A DNA stretch of 19,032 nt from CAYWKS01 sp964458935 (GTDB taxonomy: Bacteria; Planctomycetota; Phycisphaerae; Phycisphaerales; Zrk34), in the NCBI GenBank assembly GCA_964458935.1, contig CAYWKS010000042.1, positions 1-19,032 of the forward strand, given 5' to 3'. A program made the position numbers and the translations under genes. This document shows positions 1 through 8,822 of this stretch, piece by piece. Under the pieces are notes generated by a model. That model was not told where the DNA came from and did no database searches. It saw only the letters and a program-made list of their open reading frames with translations. Each line of letters starts with the position of its first letter. Position 1 is the first letter of the stretch.

Positions 1-64
1 CCGCGGGCGGCCGGCAACTGAGCCTGATACGTTAGCACCCCGCACATCGGCCTTACGCTGTAAT

Positions 65-255
65 TGGGCCCCGTCCAACGTGCGAAGCGCGATGGAATCC
101 GCGTTGGGACTGCGCTGGGCCACGTGCCCCGGCGTTCCGATCAGGATTGTCTAACGTGGCGGGTCTGCCACCCGAGCGTTATGCGAATGTTGATGCGCGG
201 TCGAGGCCACGCGCCGTGAAGAGCCCGGTGCGTGGCCAAGCTTGGAACTGATCGG
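65..255 (+). repeat. Dispersed structured repeat, copy A
   Basis: This is one of three diverged copies in the window. Core 1 (76-99) matches the consensus CAACGYGCGARGCGYG followed by GAATC. Core 2 (149-180) starts GTCTAACGTGGC and ends CCGAGCGTT. The gap between cores is 49 nt, against 47 and 49 nt in the other copies. Core 1 can fold as CGYGC-GAR-GCGYG. Core 2 holds short inverted repeats (GTGGC/GCCAC at 156-171, CGGGT/ACCCG at 160-174) inside a TAACG/CGTTA pair. Similarity to copy B seems to continue to the ACTGATCG at about 247-254. Boundaries are estimated by eye. Confidence 0.6.
205..237. repeat. Strong 12-bp hairpin in copy A
   Basis: GGCCACGCGCCG (205-216) pairs with CGGTGCGTGGCC (226-237) through 12 pairs, one of them G-T, around a 9-nt loop. 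It lies downstream of core 2 in repeat copy A. Copy B has a different inverted repeat at the corresponding place. No T-tract follows on either strand, so a classic intrinsic terminator for the minus-strand gene ending at 402 is not supported, though a role in termination or in protecting an mRNA end is possible. Confidence 0.6.
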
Positions 256-401
256 GTGGCGTGCGCATCAGCACGCTCGAGAAGACGCTGCCGATGCCTC
301 CGTTGCCCCGCATGTTGTCTCTTCGCCCGGACCAGCACACAACGCCGGAGCTTCCCACAGCATCCAACCGAACGGAGCCGGGCCATCATCGTCTGGGCGA
401 G

Positions 402-1112
402 CTATCGTGTGGTCCCGCGACAAGTGCGACGCGAAGTTGCAACGGCGCCCGCCGCTACGAACAGTGCGAGGGCGGTGGGTTCGGGAATGACAGTGATCGT
501 GAACGGCGCCGACGGACTAACCAGATGATCGATCGGGCCGCTGTCCCAGAGCACGATGTTGTCGAATCCCGGATCCTGGATCACGCGAAGCGTCGTCACA
601 TCGCCGGGTGTGGCGCCGGCGGTGATGGTGAAGGCGCCGACGGGGATGGTCCTGATCGGACCGTCGACGGTGCCGAGCACGCCCACTGCATCAATTCCGA
701 CGCGCAGGATGTGGTCCTGCACGATGCCGGGGATGCCGGCAGCGGGGTCGGCCTCGCCGTCACCGAGTGTCAGCAGGCCGTCGAACAGGTCGACCCCATT
801 GACCTCGGGACTGATGTCGGCCTTGAGCAGCACCTGGGCCGGGTGGCTGGGCGTCGTGTCCGTGGTTTGCTCAAGCAGGGCCTCGGCGCTGAGCAGGCCG
901 TTGTGTGGGATGAGCACGGACGTGTCCGTGGTCGTGTCCTCGACGAGGTAGACGTCGAGCACCATCGTGGCGCCCGGCGCAAGGACGAACGCCGAGCCGG
1001 GCGCCGGTCCTTTGAACGCATAGTACAGCCCGGCGGGAGCCGACGATGCGAGAACCGTGGTCAAGACCGCTGCCACACCCAAACCGATTAACAAAACCTG
1101 TCGCACTCTCAT
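402..1112 (-). CDS. PEP-CTERM sorting-domain protein, secreted
   Basis: The product is about 236 residues long. It begins MRVRQVLLIG and continues as a typical signal peptide with a hydrophobic core rich in Ala, Val and Leu and a likely cleavage site near residues 26-28. The middle is an acidic beta-rich domain that I cannot assign. The last 27 residues form a PEP-CTERM tail: PEPT, a hydrophobic Ala/Val stretch, then a basic end (SRRTCRGTTR). In this family the tail is recognised by an exosortase and removed on the way to the cell surface or matrix. I chose the ATG at 1112 over an upstream in-frame ATG at 1151 because the signal peptide starts there and an AAGGA sits 6 nt upstream; the longer start would also overlap the preceding gene. 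That gene lies 22 nt upstream on the same strand, so the two are probably cotranscribed. Function is unknown beyond surface location. Confidence 0.85.
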   Translation of the reverse strand: MRVRQVLLIGLGVAAVLTTVLASSAPAGLYYAFKGPAPGSAFVLAPGATMVLDVYLVEDTTTDTSVLIPHNGLLSAEALLEQTTDTTPSHPAQVLLKADISPEVNGVDLFDGLLTLGDGEADPAAGIPGIVQDHILRVGIDAVGVLGTVDGPIRTIPVGAFTITAGATPGDVTTLRVIQDPGFDNIVLWDSGPIDHLVSPSAPFTITVIPEPTALALFVAAGAVATSRRTCRGTTR

Positions 1113-1118
1113 CTCTCT

Positions 1119-1123
1119 TCCTT
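1119..1123 (-). promoter_or_regulatory. Ribosome binding site of the PEP-CTERM gene
   Basis: On the minus strand AAGGA stands 6 nt before the ATG at 1112. It decides between this start and the in-frame ATG at 1151, which has no comparable site and lies inside the end of the preceding gene. Confidence 0.65.
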
Positions 1124-1134
1124 TCGTTGCTGGA

Positions 1135-4100
1135 TCAAAATGGTGACCCACTACTGTCAGGCAGGTTCAGCAGGTCCCCCAGTGAATCGCCATCCTCGGA
1201 TTCTTCATCAGTGGATTCTTCACCGGATGCATCGATGAGCAGCGGCCAAGCGATCGCCTGGTTTTCCTCAGGGAGCGCCGCCCCCTGCGGTTCCACGATG
1301 CGCTGCACGGTGGGCTCGCCCAACTCGAACTGCCTGAGCTCAAAGACCGGCGACTGTACCGTTTCGCTCACGGGCGCCGACGGAGGCCCGGGGGTCGGGA
1401 ACGGGCCCGCGGGCAGCTGCTGATTGAGCAGGCCGGCCATGATCAGAAGGTCCGCCCGATCGACGACGTCGTCGCCGTTCAGTTCGAACGCGACGTTGAA
1501 CCCGGCCTCGCCGGCCGACTTGCCGAGCGATCGTGTCAGGTTCCGCAGGTCCAGTCGGTCGGTGTCGCGATCGCCGTCGCTGTCGCCGGCCAAGCGATGG
1601 AAATCGAGGACATGGTCCGCCGCCATCTGGTCACCGGCGAGGTTTCGCACCTTACTCGCAGCGATGGTGAGCCGATACAGGTCATCTTCGAGCAGACCGC
1701 TATCGCCTCCGCCGTTGGGGAACGCGACCTGGTAGGTCGTCATGTCGCCAGAGGGATTCGTCACATCGACGGCTGGCGTGCGATCGTGCGCATCGATCAG
1801 GTGAAAAGCGCCCAGGTCGATCGACACGGGCTGATCAAACGTGACGGTGATGCTTCGGATCACCGAGCGTTGCGCGGTGCCGTTGTCGATCGTCGAGCGG
1901 AGGATCACGGGCGGCGCGAAAACCTGCTGCACGGCGAAGTCGTACCTCGTGCCGGTGTCGCCCTGATCGAACGGGTATCCATCCTCGCCTGCACCGGTGA
2001 CTTGCTGTCCAGGTTGCGAATCCAGCCGCAGCGTGTACTCGCCCGGCGTTAGGCCCGTGATGGCGAACTGGCCCAACGCGTCGGTCTCGACGGTCGGCTC
2101 GAGCGCCTGGCTCAACGCAATGTTCAGCTCCCATTGCGAGAGACGGACCGTATCGCCCGAAGCGTTGACGATGCGGAGCTCCCAGACGCCGTTGGGGTCT
2201 TCGCCATTGAGGTCCGCGAGCGGTTCGGCTGGACGGACCGTTCCTGAGAACGGGGCGGGAAGACTGCCCAACGCGTCGTCGGCCGCATCGTCGAAGGTCA
2301 GCGTCAGATCGGCGCCCAGCAGGCCGGCCGGCCCGAGCAACTGCACCTGCGTGCCGGTCGGGCTGATCAGGTCGATCGTGACGTTGGAGAGCGAATTGTT
2401 GAACACATCGATAAACGGGTCGACGTCAAAGATCGTGCCGATCGCGTCATTGATCACGAGTTCGAAGACCTCGGTCTCGCCTGGCATCACCTGACCGGGG
2501 ATGTCGGTGAACGAGAACGTACGCGTGCGATCAAGCTGGCCGTTGTTGTTCAGGTCGACGTACACCGTCGCGCCTTCGATCGGCGTGTCGGTCTCGTCCA
2601 CCTCGCCGTTGGGTTCAGCGTCAAGCGCCACCGTGCCGCTGATCGATGCGGACGGCAGCGGATCGGACAGCAGGTGTCGGCGGACCTGCTCGACGCCGCC
2701 ACCGGCACGATCGATGTTGACGATGACCTGCGTCCAGCCGCTGGTGCCGGCCGGCACGTCCCAGATGAACTGACCCGTCGCCGAGTTGATCGACGCGCCG
2801 TCGATCGCTTCCTGCAGTGTCGCCGTATCGCCGGGTTCAAGGCCGATCGATTCGACGTACCGCGTGCCCCCAAGCGCGAATACTTCCCACTCATCCGCCT
2901 CAGGCGGGACGGTCGGAGTCGGCCCGGCGATGGCGACGATGGGCGTCGCTTCAAGCGAGTAGGTCTCGTCGATCAGCATCGCATCGACCGTGATCCGGTA
3001 GGTTTCACCCGGGTTCAGGTCGCGGAGGATGATCTGGTTGTCGTTGCCCACGCCGGGTATGACGGTCTCGGAGTAGAACTCGCCTGCTGCGTCCGGCGTG
3101 TAGTTGACGAAGTAGGTGTGGACGTCGGGCAGTGCATCCCAGGCAACGACCAGTTCGCCCTCGCCGTTGTAGCTGGCCTGGATGTCCTGCACCGGCTGGC
3201 GCGGCTCGAGGTATTCATACCGCTGGATGTTTGTCATCCGCTCGTGGGTCGGCGTCGACTCGCCCTCTGCGAACTCTCCGGCGCCCGCGGATTCGGTCTT
3301 CTCGTCCCACGCGACGACGAACTCGCCCGCATCGTCGAAACCGACTGAGATGTACTCGGGCTGGTGCTCGAGTTGCGTGACGACAATCTCGTCGCCGACG
3401 CGCCGGCGGTCGCCGTCGATCAACTGGGTCTTAACCAGCCACCCCTCGCTCAAAACGAAGTTGCCGTACTCGTCATCACCCTCAATCGTGTCAGAGAACT
3501 CGGCCCACGCCACGACGAAGTTGCCGCGGTTGTCGATATCGATCGACGGCAGGATCGCATCACCGGTGTTGAACTGCGTGACCTCGAACGAGGCGAACTG
3601 GTCGTTCTGATAGTAGACCGAGCGAACGTCCCGACCGAGACCGAAGTCGAATCGTGCATCGGTGTAGACCAGGTGATTGACGCCATCGTCATCGACGGCC
3701 AGATCCCACGTCGACTCGTCGTCGGGCTGGGCGAAGAAGAACTTGTAGTCGGTGAATCGGCGATCGTTGTGATCGTAGCGGAAGGCGAAGATGTTGTCGT
3801 TCGGCGGGAGGTTCTGGGCTTGGGCTATGGAGCCATCGGGCGTCAGGCCGATCGTCCCGTCGTTTCTGCCGCCGCCCGAACCCACGTTGATCCACGCCCC
3901 CCCGTCGCCGGGGATGAGTGTGCTGAGGATGTAATCCGGATCGGTGAAGGTTTCGGTGAGGCGGAACATCGCCGCGATGTCGCCCACCGCGTTGGTCGCG
4001 ACATCCACTTCCTGCGGGGTCGTGTCGGGGAGGTAGATCTCACGCACGCTGAACCGGTCGCCGATCGCGTTGTTGTCGCTGTCATACCGCTGCGCATAGA

Positions 4101-7100
4101 CGGTCGCGTAATCTTCGCTTTCGGGGTCAAAGTCAGCCCCCGGCAGCGCACTGAGGAGCACGTAGTCGCCGTCGGGCTGGAGCGCGATGGCGGCGAACAG
4201 CGCATCTTCCTCGAGCGTGACCCGATCGCCGATCGGCAGGACGGGATCGGGGATGAACTGTTCCTGCAACTCCACCGTCACCTTGCCCGTGGCGTAGTCG
4301 CTGATCACCGGCACGTTCGTGCCGTCTTCGAGAACGGCGTAGACGAAGTACTCACCGGCCGTCACGTCGGCGAGATTCCAATCGTACGAGCCCTGCGACA
4401 GCGGGATGTCCGCGGCGATGATCATGCCATCGTGCTGATCGCGGTCGGTGTCGTAGAACAGCGAAACCCGGGCGTCTGGATCACCCGCCGTGCCCGTGAA
4501 GGCGATATTGATCGACTTGTCGGTCGTCTCCGACTTGTCTTCGGCCAAGTTCGTCAATGCGATGGCGCCCGGCGTGGCGATGCCGTCGGCCATATACGTG
4601 ATGCTCTGCGGGGGGTTAAGTGCGCTGACCAGGCGAACCTGCCACTCGCCGACCATCGGATCGGTCACAACGATCGCACGCGTCGTGTCGCTGATCGGCT
4701 GGGACGGCAGGTCCATCTTCGGATCGGCCAGCACATCCGCCTCGGTCAGCACGTTGCCGTCCGGATCGATCAGTTCGAGTACGGCGTCGGGATCGGCGTT
4801 CTCCCACTCGGCGCCGAACACAACCGTGGAGTCTGCACTGGTCACGTTGAACCGTCCCATGGCGGGGGGCGCCGCGGGCACACTCGCGGCATTCGACGCC
4901 AGGGCCAACGACGCGGGAGCCAGACCCCGGTTCAGGTCCTGAATCTCGCGACGCCCGAGGATCTCGAATGACCCGTCAAAGCCGTACTTGATGCCGCGCT
5001 GAGCGCCGGCGATCCGGCCCCACAGCGCAACGAAGTCGACGTTGTTATCGTTGGCCCAGTCGAAGCGAGCGAGCGCGGTGCCCTCGGCCGTCGCGCCCTC
5101 GAGCCACGACAGGATCCAAGGCATGCTGCCTTCGGGAATCCGGATCCGGCCGTTGATCAGACCGATCAGAGACTCGTTCACGTTCAGTCGAATCTGCGCC
5201 GTTCCGACAAACGGTGCGGGCCGGCCGCCTGCGGTCAACGGCGGGAGAATCGACAGCGAGCCGCCGAGCACGAACTCATTCGAGGGAGGCAGGTACGCCA
5301 GGCGAGCGTCGAAGTCGGCAAGGCGGAAGTTGTCGTCACCGGTCAGCAGCTTGCCGGCGACACTCAGCGAGAGTTCATCAGGGCCCAGCCGGACCGTCCC
5401 CGTCGCAGTCATCAGGTCATTGATCGTCGTGACCAGGTGATTGTCGCGGCCGATCACGCCACCGGGGATGGTGATCGGCAGCAGGAAGAACGGCAGGGTG
5501 GGCACGGCGTTGGCCAGAACGTCCGAGACGCCGACCGATCCGGCGGCCCACCAAGCCGGGTCGGCCGTCGAGAGGTTGTGCGCCTCGATCGACGCACTGT
5601 TGAGTTCGATCCCCGAACTGCCGAAGGGGACGGCCAGGTTGGTGATCCCAAGAATGAAACCGTCGATGTACCCGTTGCGCACGTCGACACCGATGATGGC
5701 GCCGAGGCGCCGGTCGGGCAGCGTCGCTGGCTCAGGACCGAGGAAGACTTCACCCCGGCCCCGGATAAGGAAGTCGGACCCGCGTGAATCGATGAACAGT
5801 TCCAAGCCCTTGATCTGGGCGAAGCCCATGTTGATCGGGTCGGTCGTGATCACGCCGTTGAACTCGATGCGGAAGTTGCCGCCCGAATCGCTGACAAACT
5901 CCAGGCTGTTCGGATCGCTGAGGTTGAACTCGATCATCCGCCCCAGGACCTGAGTCTGCATCGTGCCGCGCAGGATGCCGCGCACCTCGGGGCCCTGCTC
6001 GGTCGCCTGCGAGACAAGGGTGAACGTCATCGCGCTCACGGAGAACGCGGCGCTACCGAGCATGAACTCCGATCGAGGCAGATCCAGCACCGGCAAGGTG
6101 ATTCTGTTTGAGCTGTCCTCGATGTTCTCCGGTGTGCCGAAGAAGCTCATCTGGGCTTCGCGGGCGAACGTCAGCGGCGAGCTCCACACAAAGTACTCGT
6201 ACGACAGCAACCCAAAGTTGCCCGTGATGGTGAAGTAGGCGTCGGTCGTCGAACCGCCCGACGGGTTGACGAAGCGGAAGCTCTTGACGGTGATGTCCAG
6301 GCCACCGGGCCGGATCGGGTTGCGGCCGGTCAGGTCGTCGTTGTCCAGGTCGGCGACCGCTTCGGCCTGGAAGTCCACGCCCATGCCGTAGTCGAAGTTC
6401 ATCGAGCCGAAGAACAGTTCGCCGGGCAGGCCGCCGATCAGCGGCGCGAACGTGCCGTCGAGACTGATCGTCGTTTCGCTGATGACAACATTGCCAAGGA
6501 CCTGGATCAGCGGCTTGAATTGCTCGTTCTCGCGCTCGCTCAATCCCATGTTGAACGTGCCCTGTCCCATGAACGACTGGGTCTCGTCGTCGAACACCAG
6601 CTCGACGCCATCCAATGCGAAGGGGAACAGGTCGAAGACGCCGATCTGCACCGCGCCGTCGTTGTTGAACTCGTGGTCGATCTCACGCACGACGTCCGCC
6701 GAATCGACCTCCGCGATCAAGAACGGATTGTCTGGCACGGTGACGCCTGTGGGGATCGTCAGGTTGTAGGTGTGGTCGGAACTCTCGCCGGGCTGCAGGT
6801 CGATGTCGATGCTGACGCCGTCGAGGGCTCGGTCGCCGTCGTCGAGCACGTCGTCGTCGGAGATGTAGAAACTGACCCGGACGTTCTCGCTGACGGCCGC
6901 ATCACCCTCGTTGTTGACCGTGAAGCCGACTTCTCGGGTCACCGGCATGGTGGTTTCGGATTCGAGCGGCTTGACGAAGCCGCGTTGGGTGATGTCGATC
7001 GTCAGGTCCGGCGAAGGAAACACGGTCATCCAGGAGACCTGTTGCAGCACACCCTGGAGATCGCGGAATCGAGTGGTCCCGACGACGATGTCGCCCTCGG

Positions 7101-8214
7101 CGTTGGAGGCGATGACCTCATCGGTAATGCCGCGGAATCCGGCGGGTAGGAGGACCTCGGTCCGGAAGTCGCGCAGCCCGTCGTCATCGTCGTAGAGGAA
7201 CGCGTTCTGTCGCGCCACCTCCCGATCGCTGCCGTCGAGCTCAAAGCTGTAGCCATAGCCGAAGACCGTCTCGCCGTCGTCCGACAGGTCATTACCCGCC
7301 GCGTCGAGCCGGCCGCCGGGGAAATCACCGATGACTGTCAGTTGACCGTTGCGCCACACGACGGCCTCGTCGTCGAGCTGGCCGGTGATGCCGCTGCCGT
7401 CGGCGGTGACCCCATTGGCCCAGCCGCGGCCGTCGCCGCTGAGTTCGTTGGCCGTCCCACCGGGTGACCAGGAAACGGGACGGAACTCACCTTGGGCGTT
7501 GGTGCTCGATCCGACGATCGTCGAGCCGTCTTCTGAAATCGCCGAGGCAACGTCGAACAGCCCGTCGTCGGGATCGCGCGGCAACCCGCGCAGGATCGTG
7601 GGCGTGCCCCCGGCCAAGGTCCAAGTCACCGCACGCTGACCGACGCTGCTGCTACTGCTGCCGACGATGACGCCGGTGTCCGAGATATCAAACGCCTCGG
7701 CACGACTGCCATCGGCGAGCGGCTCGAGAATGCTAAAACCCCTGCCCAACGACCAGAACCACGACATGGTCTGGGTTTGGGTCGTACCGACAATGCCGAC
7801 TGCTGAGACGCCCGTAGCCTGCATCCCCGCATCGACCAGCTCCTGGGGGACGTCGTCCGGGTTGAAAGCCAAGTCCACGATGCGCTCGATGTAGTTGTCA
7901 CCCCGGGTATACCGGAACGCCTGGACACCATCGTCTTCGTGGACAGCCCACCCAACAGCAATCGAGCCGTCGATCGAGATGTCCTCGACGACGACGCGAT
8001 CCCAGACGACCTCGCCGGTCTGATCCTTGATCGGGATTGGGATATGCTCCGCCGAGAGCAGCAGTCGAGGTTCGAGCTGCTCGAATGCGATCAAACATTG
8101 ACGATCGCGCACTTGCGCGGTCGTGAGCCAGGCATCGAACGCCCGGTCCGTCATGCGCTGCAAGAGTGAGCGCATGCCGTCCAGTTCGCCAAGCAGGTAT
8201 GCGACCCAAGACAT
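1135..8214 (-). CDS. Giant LEPRxLL multidomain surface protein with dockerin-like repeats
   Basis: This 2359-residue protein is probably exported. The planctomycete LEPRxLL motif (FEQLEPRLLLSAE) is at 44-56. Domains recognised by pattern: HAF-type beta-propeller repeats with DGS..VG motifs (about 74-395); a CARDB-like domain (402-520); a long beta-rich region I cannot assign (530-1100); a pre-peptidase-like beta domain (1118-1200); an Ig-like module (1215-1315); a second propeller-like region with FVVAW repeats (1330-1650); fibronectin type III (1672-1765); an SdrD-B-like module (1856-2097) interrupted by a proprotein-convertase P-like domain (about 1900-2035); a Big-like domain (2100-2205); and two dockerin-type calcium loops (DSDGDRDTDRLD near 2211, NGDDVVDRADL near 2246). 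The tail (2270-2359) is Pro-rich, then acidic, with no PEP-CTERM. The ATG at 8214 has a GAGGGG 8 nt upstream. Likely role is adhesion, matrix or scaffold; no enzymatic motif was seen. Confidence 0.9.
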   Translation of the reverse strand: MSWVAYLLGELDGMRSLLQRMTDRAFDAWLTTAQVRDRQCLIAFEQLEPRLLLSAEHIPIPIKDQTGEVVWDRVVVEDISIDGSIAVGWAVHEDDGVQAFRYTRGDNYIERIVDLAFNPDDVPQELVDAGMQATGVSAVGIVGTTQTQTMSWFWSLGRGFSILEPLADGSRAEAFDISDTGVIVGSSSSSVGQRAVTWTLAGGTPTILRGLPRDPDDGLFDVASAISEDGSTIVGSSTNAQGEFRPVSWSPGGTANELSGDGRGWANGVTADGSGITGQLDDEAVVWRNGQLTVIGDFPGGRLDAAGNDLSDDGETVFGYGYSFELDGSDREVARQNAFLYDDDDGLRDFRTEVLLPAGFRGITDEVIASNAEGDIVVGTTRFRDLQGVLQQVSWMTVFPSPDLTIDITQRGFVKPLESETTMPVTREVGFTVNNEGDAAVSENVRVSFYISDDDVLDDGDRALDGVSIDIDLQPGESSDHTYNLTIPTGVTVPDNPFLIAEVDSADVVREIDHEFNNDGAVQIGVFDLFPFALDGVELVFDDETQSFMGQGTFNMGLSERENEQFKPLIQVLGNVVISETTISLDGTFAPLIGGLPGELFFGSMNFDYGMGVDFQAEAVADLDNDDLTGRNPIRPGGLDITVKSFRFVNPSGGSTTDAYFTITGNFGLLSYEYFVWSSPLTFAREAQMSFFGTPENIEDSSNRITLPVLDLPRSEFMLGSAAFSVSAMTFTLVSQATEQGPEVRGILRGTMQTQVLGRMIEFNLSDPNSLEFVSDSGGNFRIEFNGVITTDPINMGFAQIKGLELFIDSRGSDFLIRGRGEVFLGPEPATLPDRRLGAIIGVDVRNGYIDGFILGITNLAVPFGSSGIELNSASIEAHNLSTADPAWWAAGSVGVSDVLANAVPTLPFFLLPITIPGGVIGRDNHLVTTINDLMTATGTVRLGPDELSLSVAGKLLTGDDNFRLADFDARLAYLPPSNEFVLGGSLSILPPLTAGGRPAPFVGTAQIRLNVNESLIGLINGRIRIPEGSMPWILSWLEGATAEGTALARFDWANDNNVDFVALWGRIAGAQRGIKYGFDGSFEILGRREIQDLNRGLAPASLALASNAASVPAAPPAMGRFNVTSADSTVVFGAEWENADPDAVLELIDPDGNVLTEADVLADPKMDLPSQPISDTTRAIVVTDPMVGEWQVRLVSALNPPQSITYMADGIATPGAIALTNLAEDKSETTDKSINIAFTGTAGDPDARVSLFYDTDRDQHDGMIIAADIPLSQGSYDWNLADVTAGEYFVYAVLEDGTNVPVISDYATGKVTVELQEQFIPDPVLPIGDRVTLEEDALFAAIALQPDGDYVLLSALPGADFDPESEDYATVYAQRYDSDNNAIGDRFSVREIYLPDTTPQEVDVATNAVGDIAAMFRLTETFTDPDYILSTLIPGDGGAWINVGSGGGRNDGTIGLTPDGSIAQAQNLPPNDNIFAFRYDHNDRRFTDYKFFFAQPDDESTWDLAVDDDGVNHLVYTDARFDFGLGRDVRSVYYQNDQFASFEVTQFNTGDAILPSIDIDNRGNFVVAWAEFSDTIEGDDEYGNFVLSEGWLVKTQLIDGDRRRVGDEIVVTQLEHQPEYISVGFDDAGEFVVAWDEKTESAGAGEFAEGESTPTHERMTNIQRYEYLEPRQPVQDIQASYNGEGELVVAWDALPDVHTYFVNYTPDAAGEFYSETVIPGVGNDNQIILRDLNPGETYRITVDAMLIDETYSLEATPIVAIAGPTPTVPPEADEWEVFALGGTRYVESIGLEPGDTATLQEAIDGASINSATGQFIWDVPAGTSGWTQVIVNIDRAGGGVEQVRRHLLSDPLPSASISGTVALDAEPNGEVDETDTPIEGATVYVDLNNNGQLDRTRTFSFTDIPGQVMPGETEVFELVINDAIGTIFDVDPFIDVFNNSLSNVTIDLISPTGTQVQLLGPAGLLGADLTLTFDDAADDALGSLPAPFSGTVRPAEPLADLNGEDPNGVWELRIVNASGDTVRLSQWELNIALSQALEPTVETDALGQFAITGLTPGEYTLRLDSQPGQQVTGAGEDGYPFDQGDTGTRYDFAVQQVFAPPVILRSTIDNGTAQRSVIRSITVTFDQPVSIDLGAFHLIDAHDRTPAVDVTNPSGDMTTYQVAFPNGGGDSGLLEDDLYRLTIAASKVRNLAGDQMAADHVLDFHRLAGDSDGDRDTDRLDLRNLTRSLGKSAGEAGFNVAFELNGDDVVDRADLLIMAGLLNQQLPAGPFPTPGPPSAPVSETVQSPVFELRQFELGEPTVQRIVEPQGAALPEENQAIAWPLLIDASGEESTDEESEDGDSLGDLLNLPDSSGSPF

Positions 8215-8222
8215 GCACGCGT

Positions 8223-8228
8223 CCCCTC
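8223..8228 (-). promoter_or_regulatory. Ribosome binding site of the LEPRxLL gene
   Basis: GAGGGG on the minus strand, 8 nt before the ATG at 8214. It supports this start over the internal ATGs at codons 14 and 21. Confidence 0.6.
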
Positions 8229-8340
8229 AAACGATCTGTGGTAGCTGCGGCCCCGTCATCTCGCCTTGCGCGCAAGACACCGCATGACCCTCAGACTCCA
8301 CCCATCCTGCATTGTTTTAGCTGCACGATTATTGCAGCAT

Positions 8341-8369
8341 ACTTTACTCCGCTCGGTACGCATAGTTAA
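8341..8369 (-). promoter_or_regulatory. Candidate sigma70-type promoter for the LEPRxLL unit
   Basis: On the minus strand TTAACT (8369-8364) and TAAAGT (8346-8341) resemble -35 and -10 boxes, four of six matches each, with an ideal 17-nt spacer. They lie in one of the few AT-richer patches of the window, about 127 nt upstream of the start codon. Planctomycete promoters are poorly defined, so this is a weak prediction. Confidence 0.3.
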
Positions 8370-8520
8370 TAGACGCTTAAGGCTTGCCTTCGCTCCGACC
8401 TGTGGAAAGGGGGCGGTATTGGTCGCGAATGCGCGAGTTTGTTAGGCGTTAGCTGGTCCCGACACGCCCTCCTGCCCGCCACCATCTGAATTCCCAATAC
8501 GTAATCAGGATGCGAGCATT

Positions 8521-8745
8521 GAGTTTGGCCCTCCACTCCACGCAACGTGCGAGGCGTGCCTGAATCTGCCCAGAACAACCTTGGGCATTCGCCCCCGCGC
8601 GTTAATCAGGAATGTCCAACGCGGCCGGTCGGTCACCCGATCGGCGGACGAACGTTGATGGTGCCCATGGCAACGCGCGATCGTATGCTGCCATAGTGCT
8701 CAAGTGGCTAGCAAACTTGCGCCCAGGACTGATCGTGTCCGTGGT
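8521..8745 (+). repeat. Dispersed structured repeat, copy B
   Basis: Core 1 (8543-8566) reads CAACGTGCGAGGCGTGC then CTGAATC. Core 2 starts GTCCAACGCGGC at 8614, 47 nt later. Core 2 contains an 8-bp hairpin: CCGGTCGG (8625-8632) pairs with CCGATCGG (8637-8644), one pair G-T, around a TCAC loop. Further on, ATGGCA (8667-8672) and TGCCAT (8689-8694) form an inverted repeat where copy A has its 12-bp hairpin. ATCAGG precedes core 2 in copies A and B, and GTTGATG follows it in both. The copy ends roughly 115 nt before the operon, so it could lie in the operon's leader only if transcription starts far upstream. Confidence 0.6.
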
Positions 8746-8791
8746 CGAGTTGGTTAGGTGGGCTTGCATGCGATAGGATTCGGTGTACTGA

Positions 8792-8822
8792 TTGTCCGAA
8801 ACGGGTATTGCGGTTTCATACT
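8792..8822 (+). promoter_or_regulatory. Weak candidate promoter of the seven-gene operon
   Basis: TTGTCC (8792-8797) and CATACT (8817-8822) each match four of six positions of a sigma70 promoter, but the 19-nt spacer is long. It is the best pair I could find close to the first gene. A TTGCAT at 8764 with a poor -10 is an alternative. Confidence 0.2.

Larger units (their letters stand above)
1..401. other. Non-coding region downstream of the PEP-CTERM gene
   Basis: No convincing gene is seen here; the short open frames are arginine-rich, unlike the real proteins of the window, and have no good ribosome binding site. The stretch holds copy A of the dispersed structured repeat and a strong hairpin. 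The segment from about 256 to 401 shows nothing I can name. The minus-strand PEP-CTERM gene ends at 402, so a terminator for that unit should lie here, but no hairpin followed by a T-tract in the minus direction was found. Confidence 0.6.

Noticed and set aside
149..190. attC-like integron recombination site (GTCTAAC ... GCGTTATGC, with similar ends in copies B and C)
   Set aside because: The ends resemble integron core sites, but the unit is too short (about 36 nt), copy C has a mismatched left core, copies are 8-10 kb apart with long operons between them, and no integrase is visible. The sequence conserved best (core 1) lies outside the supposed site.
205..237. Intrinsic terminator of the PEP-CTERM unit
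   Set aside because: The hairpin is strong but lies about 165 nt past the stop codon and has no T-tract on the minus strand.
3364..4971. Plus-strand open frame of 535 codons within the giant gene
   Set aside because: Antisense to the LEPRxLL gene. The Val/Asp/Arg-rich pattern is typical of a shadow frame; no motif or start site supports it.
8366..8578. Possible 70-residue minus-strand gene in the divergent intergenic region
   Set aside because: It overlaps repeat copy B and a candidate promoter, shows no family motif, and no convincing ribosome binding site was identified for it.
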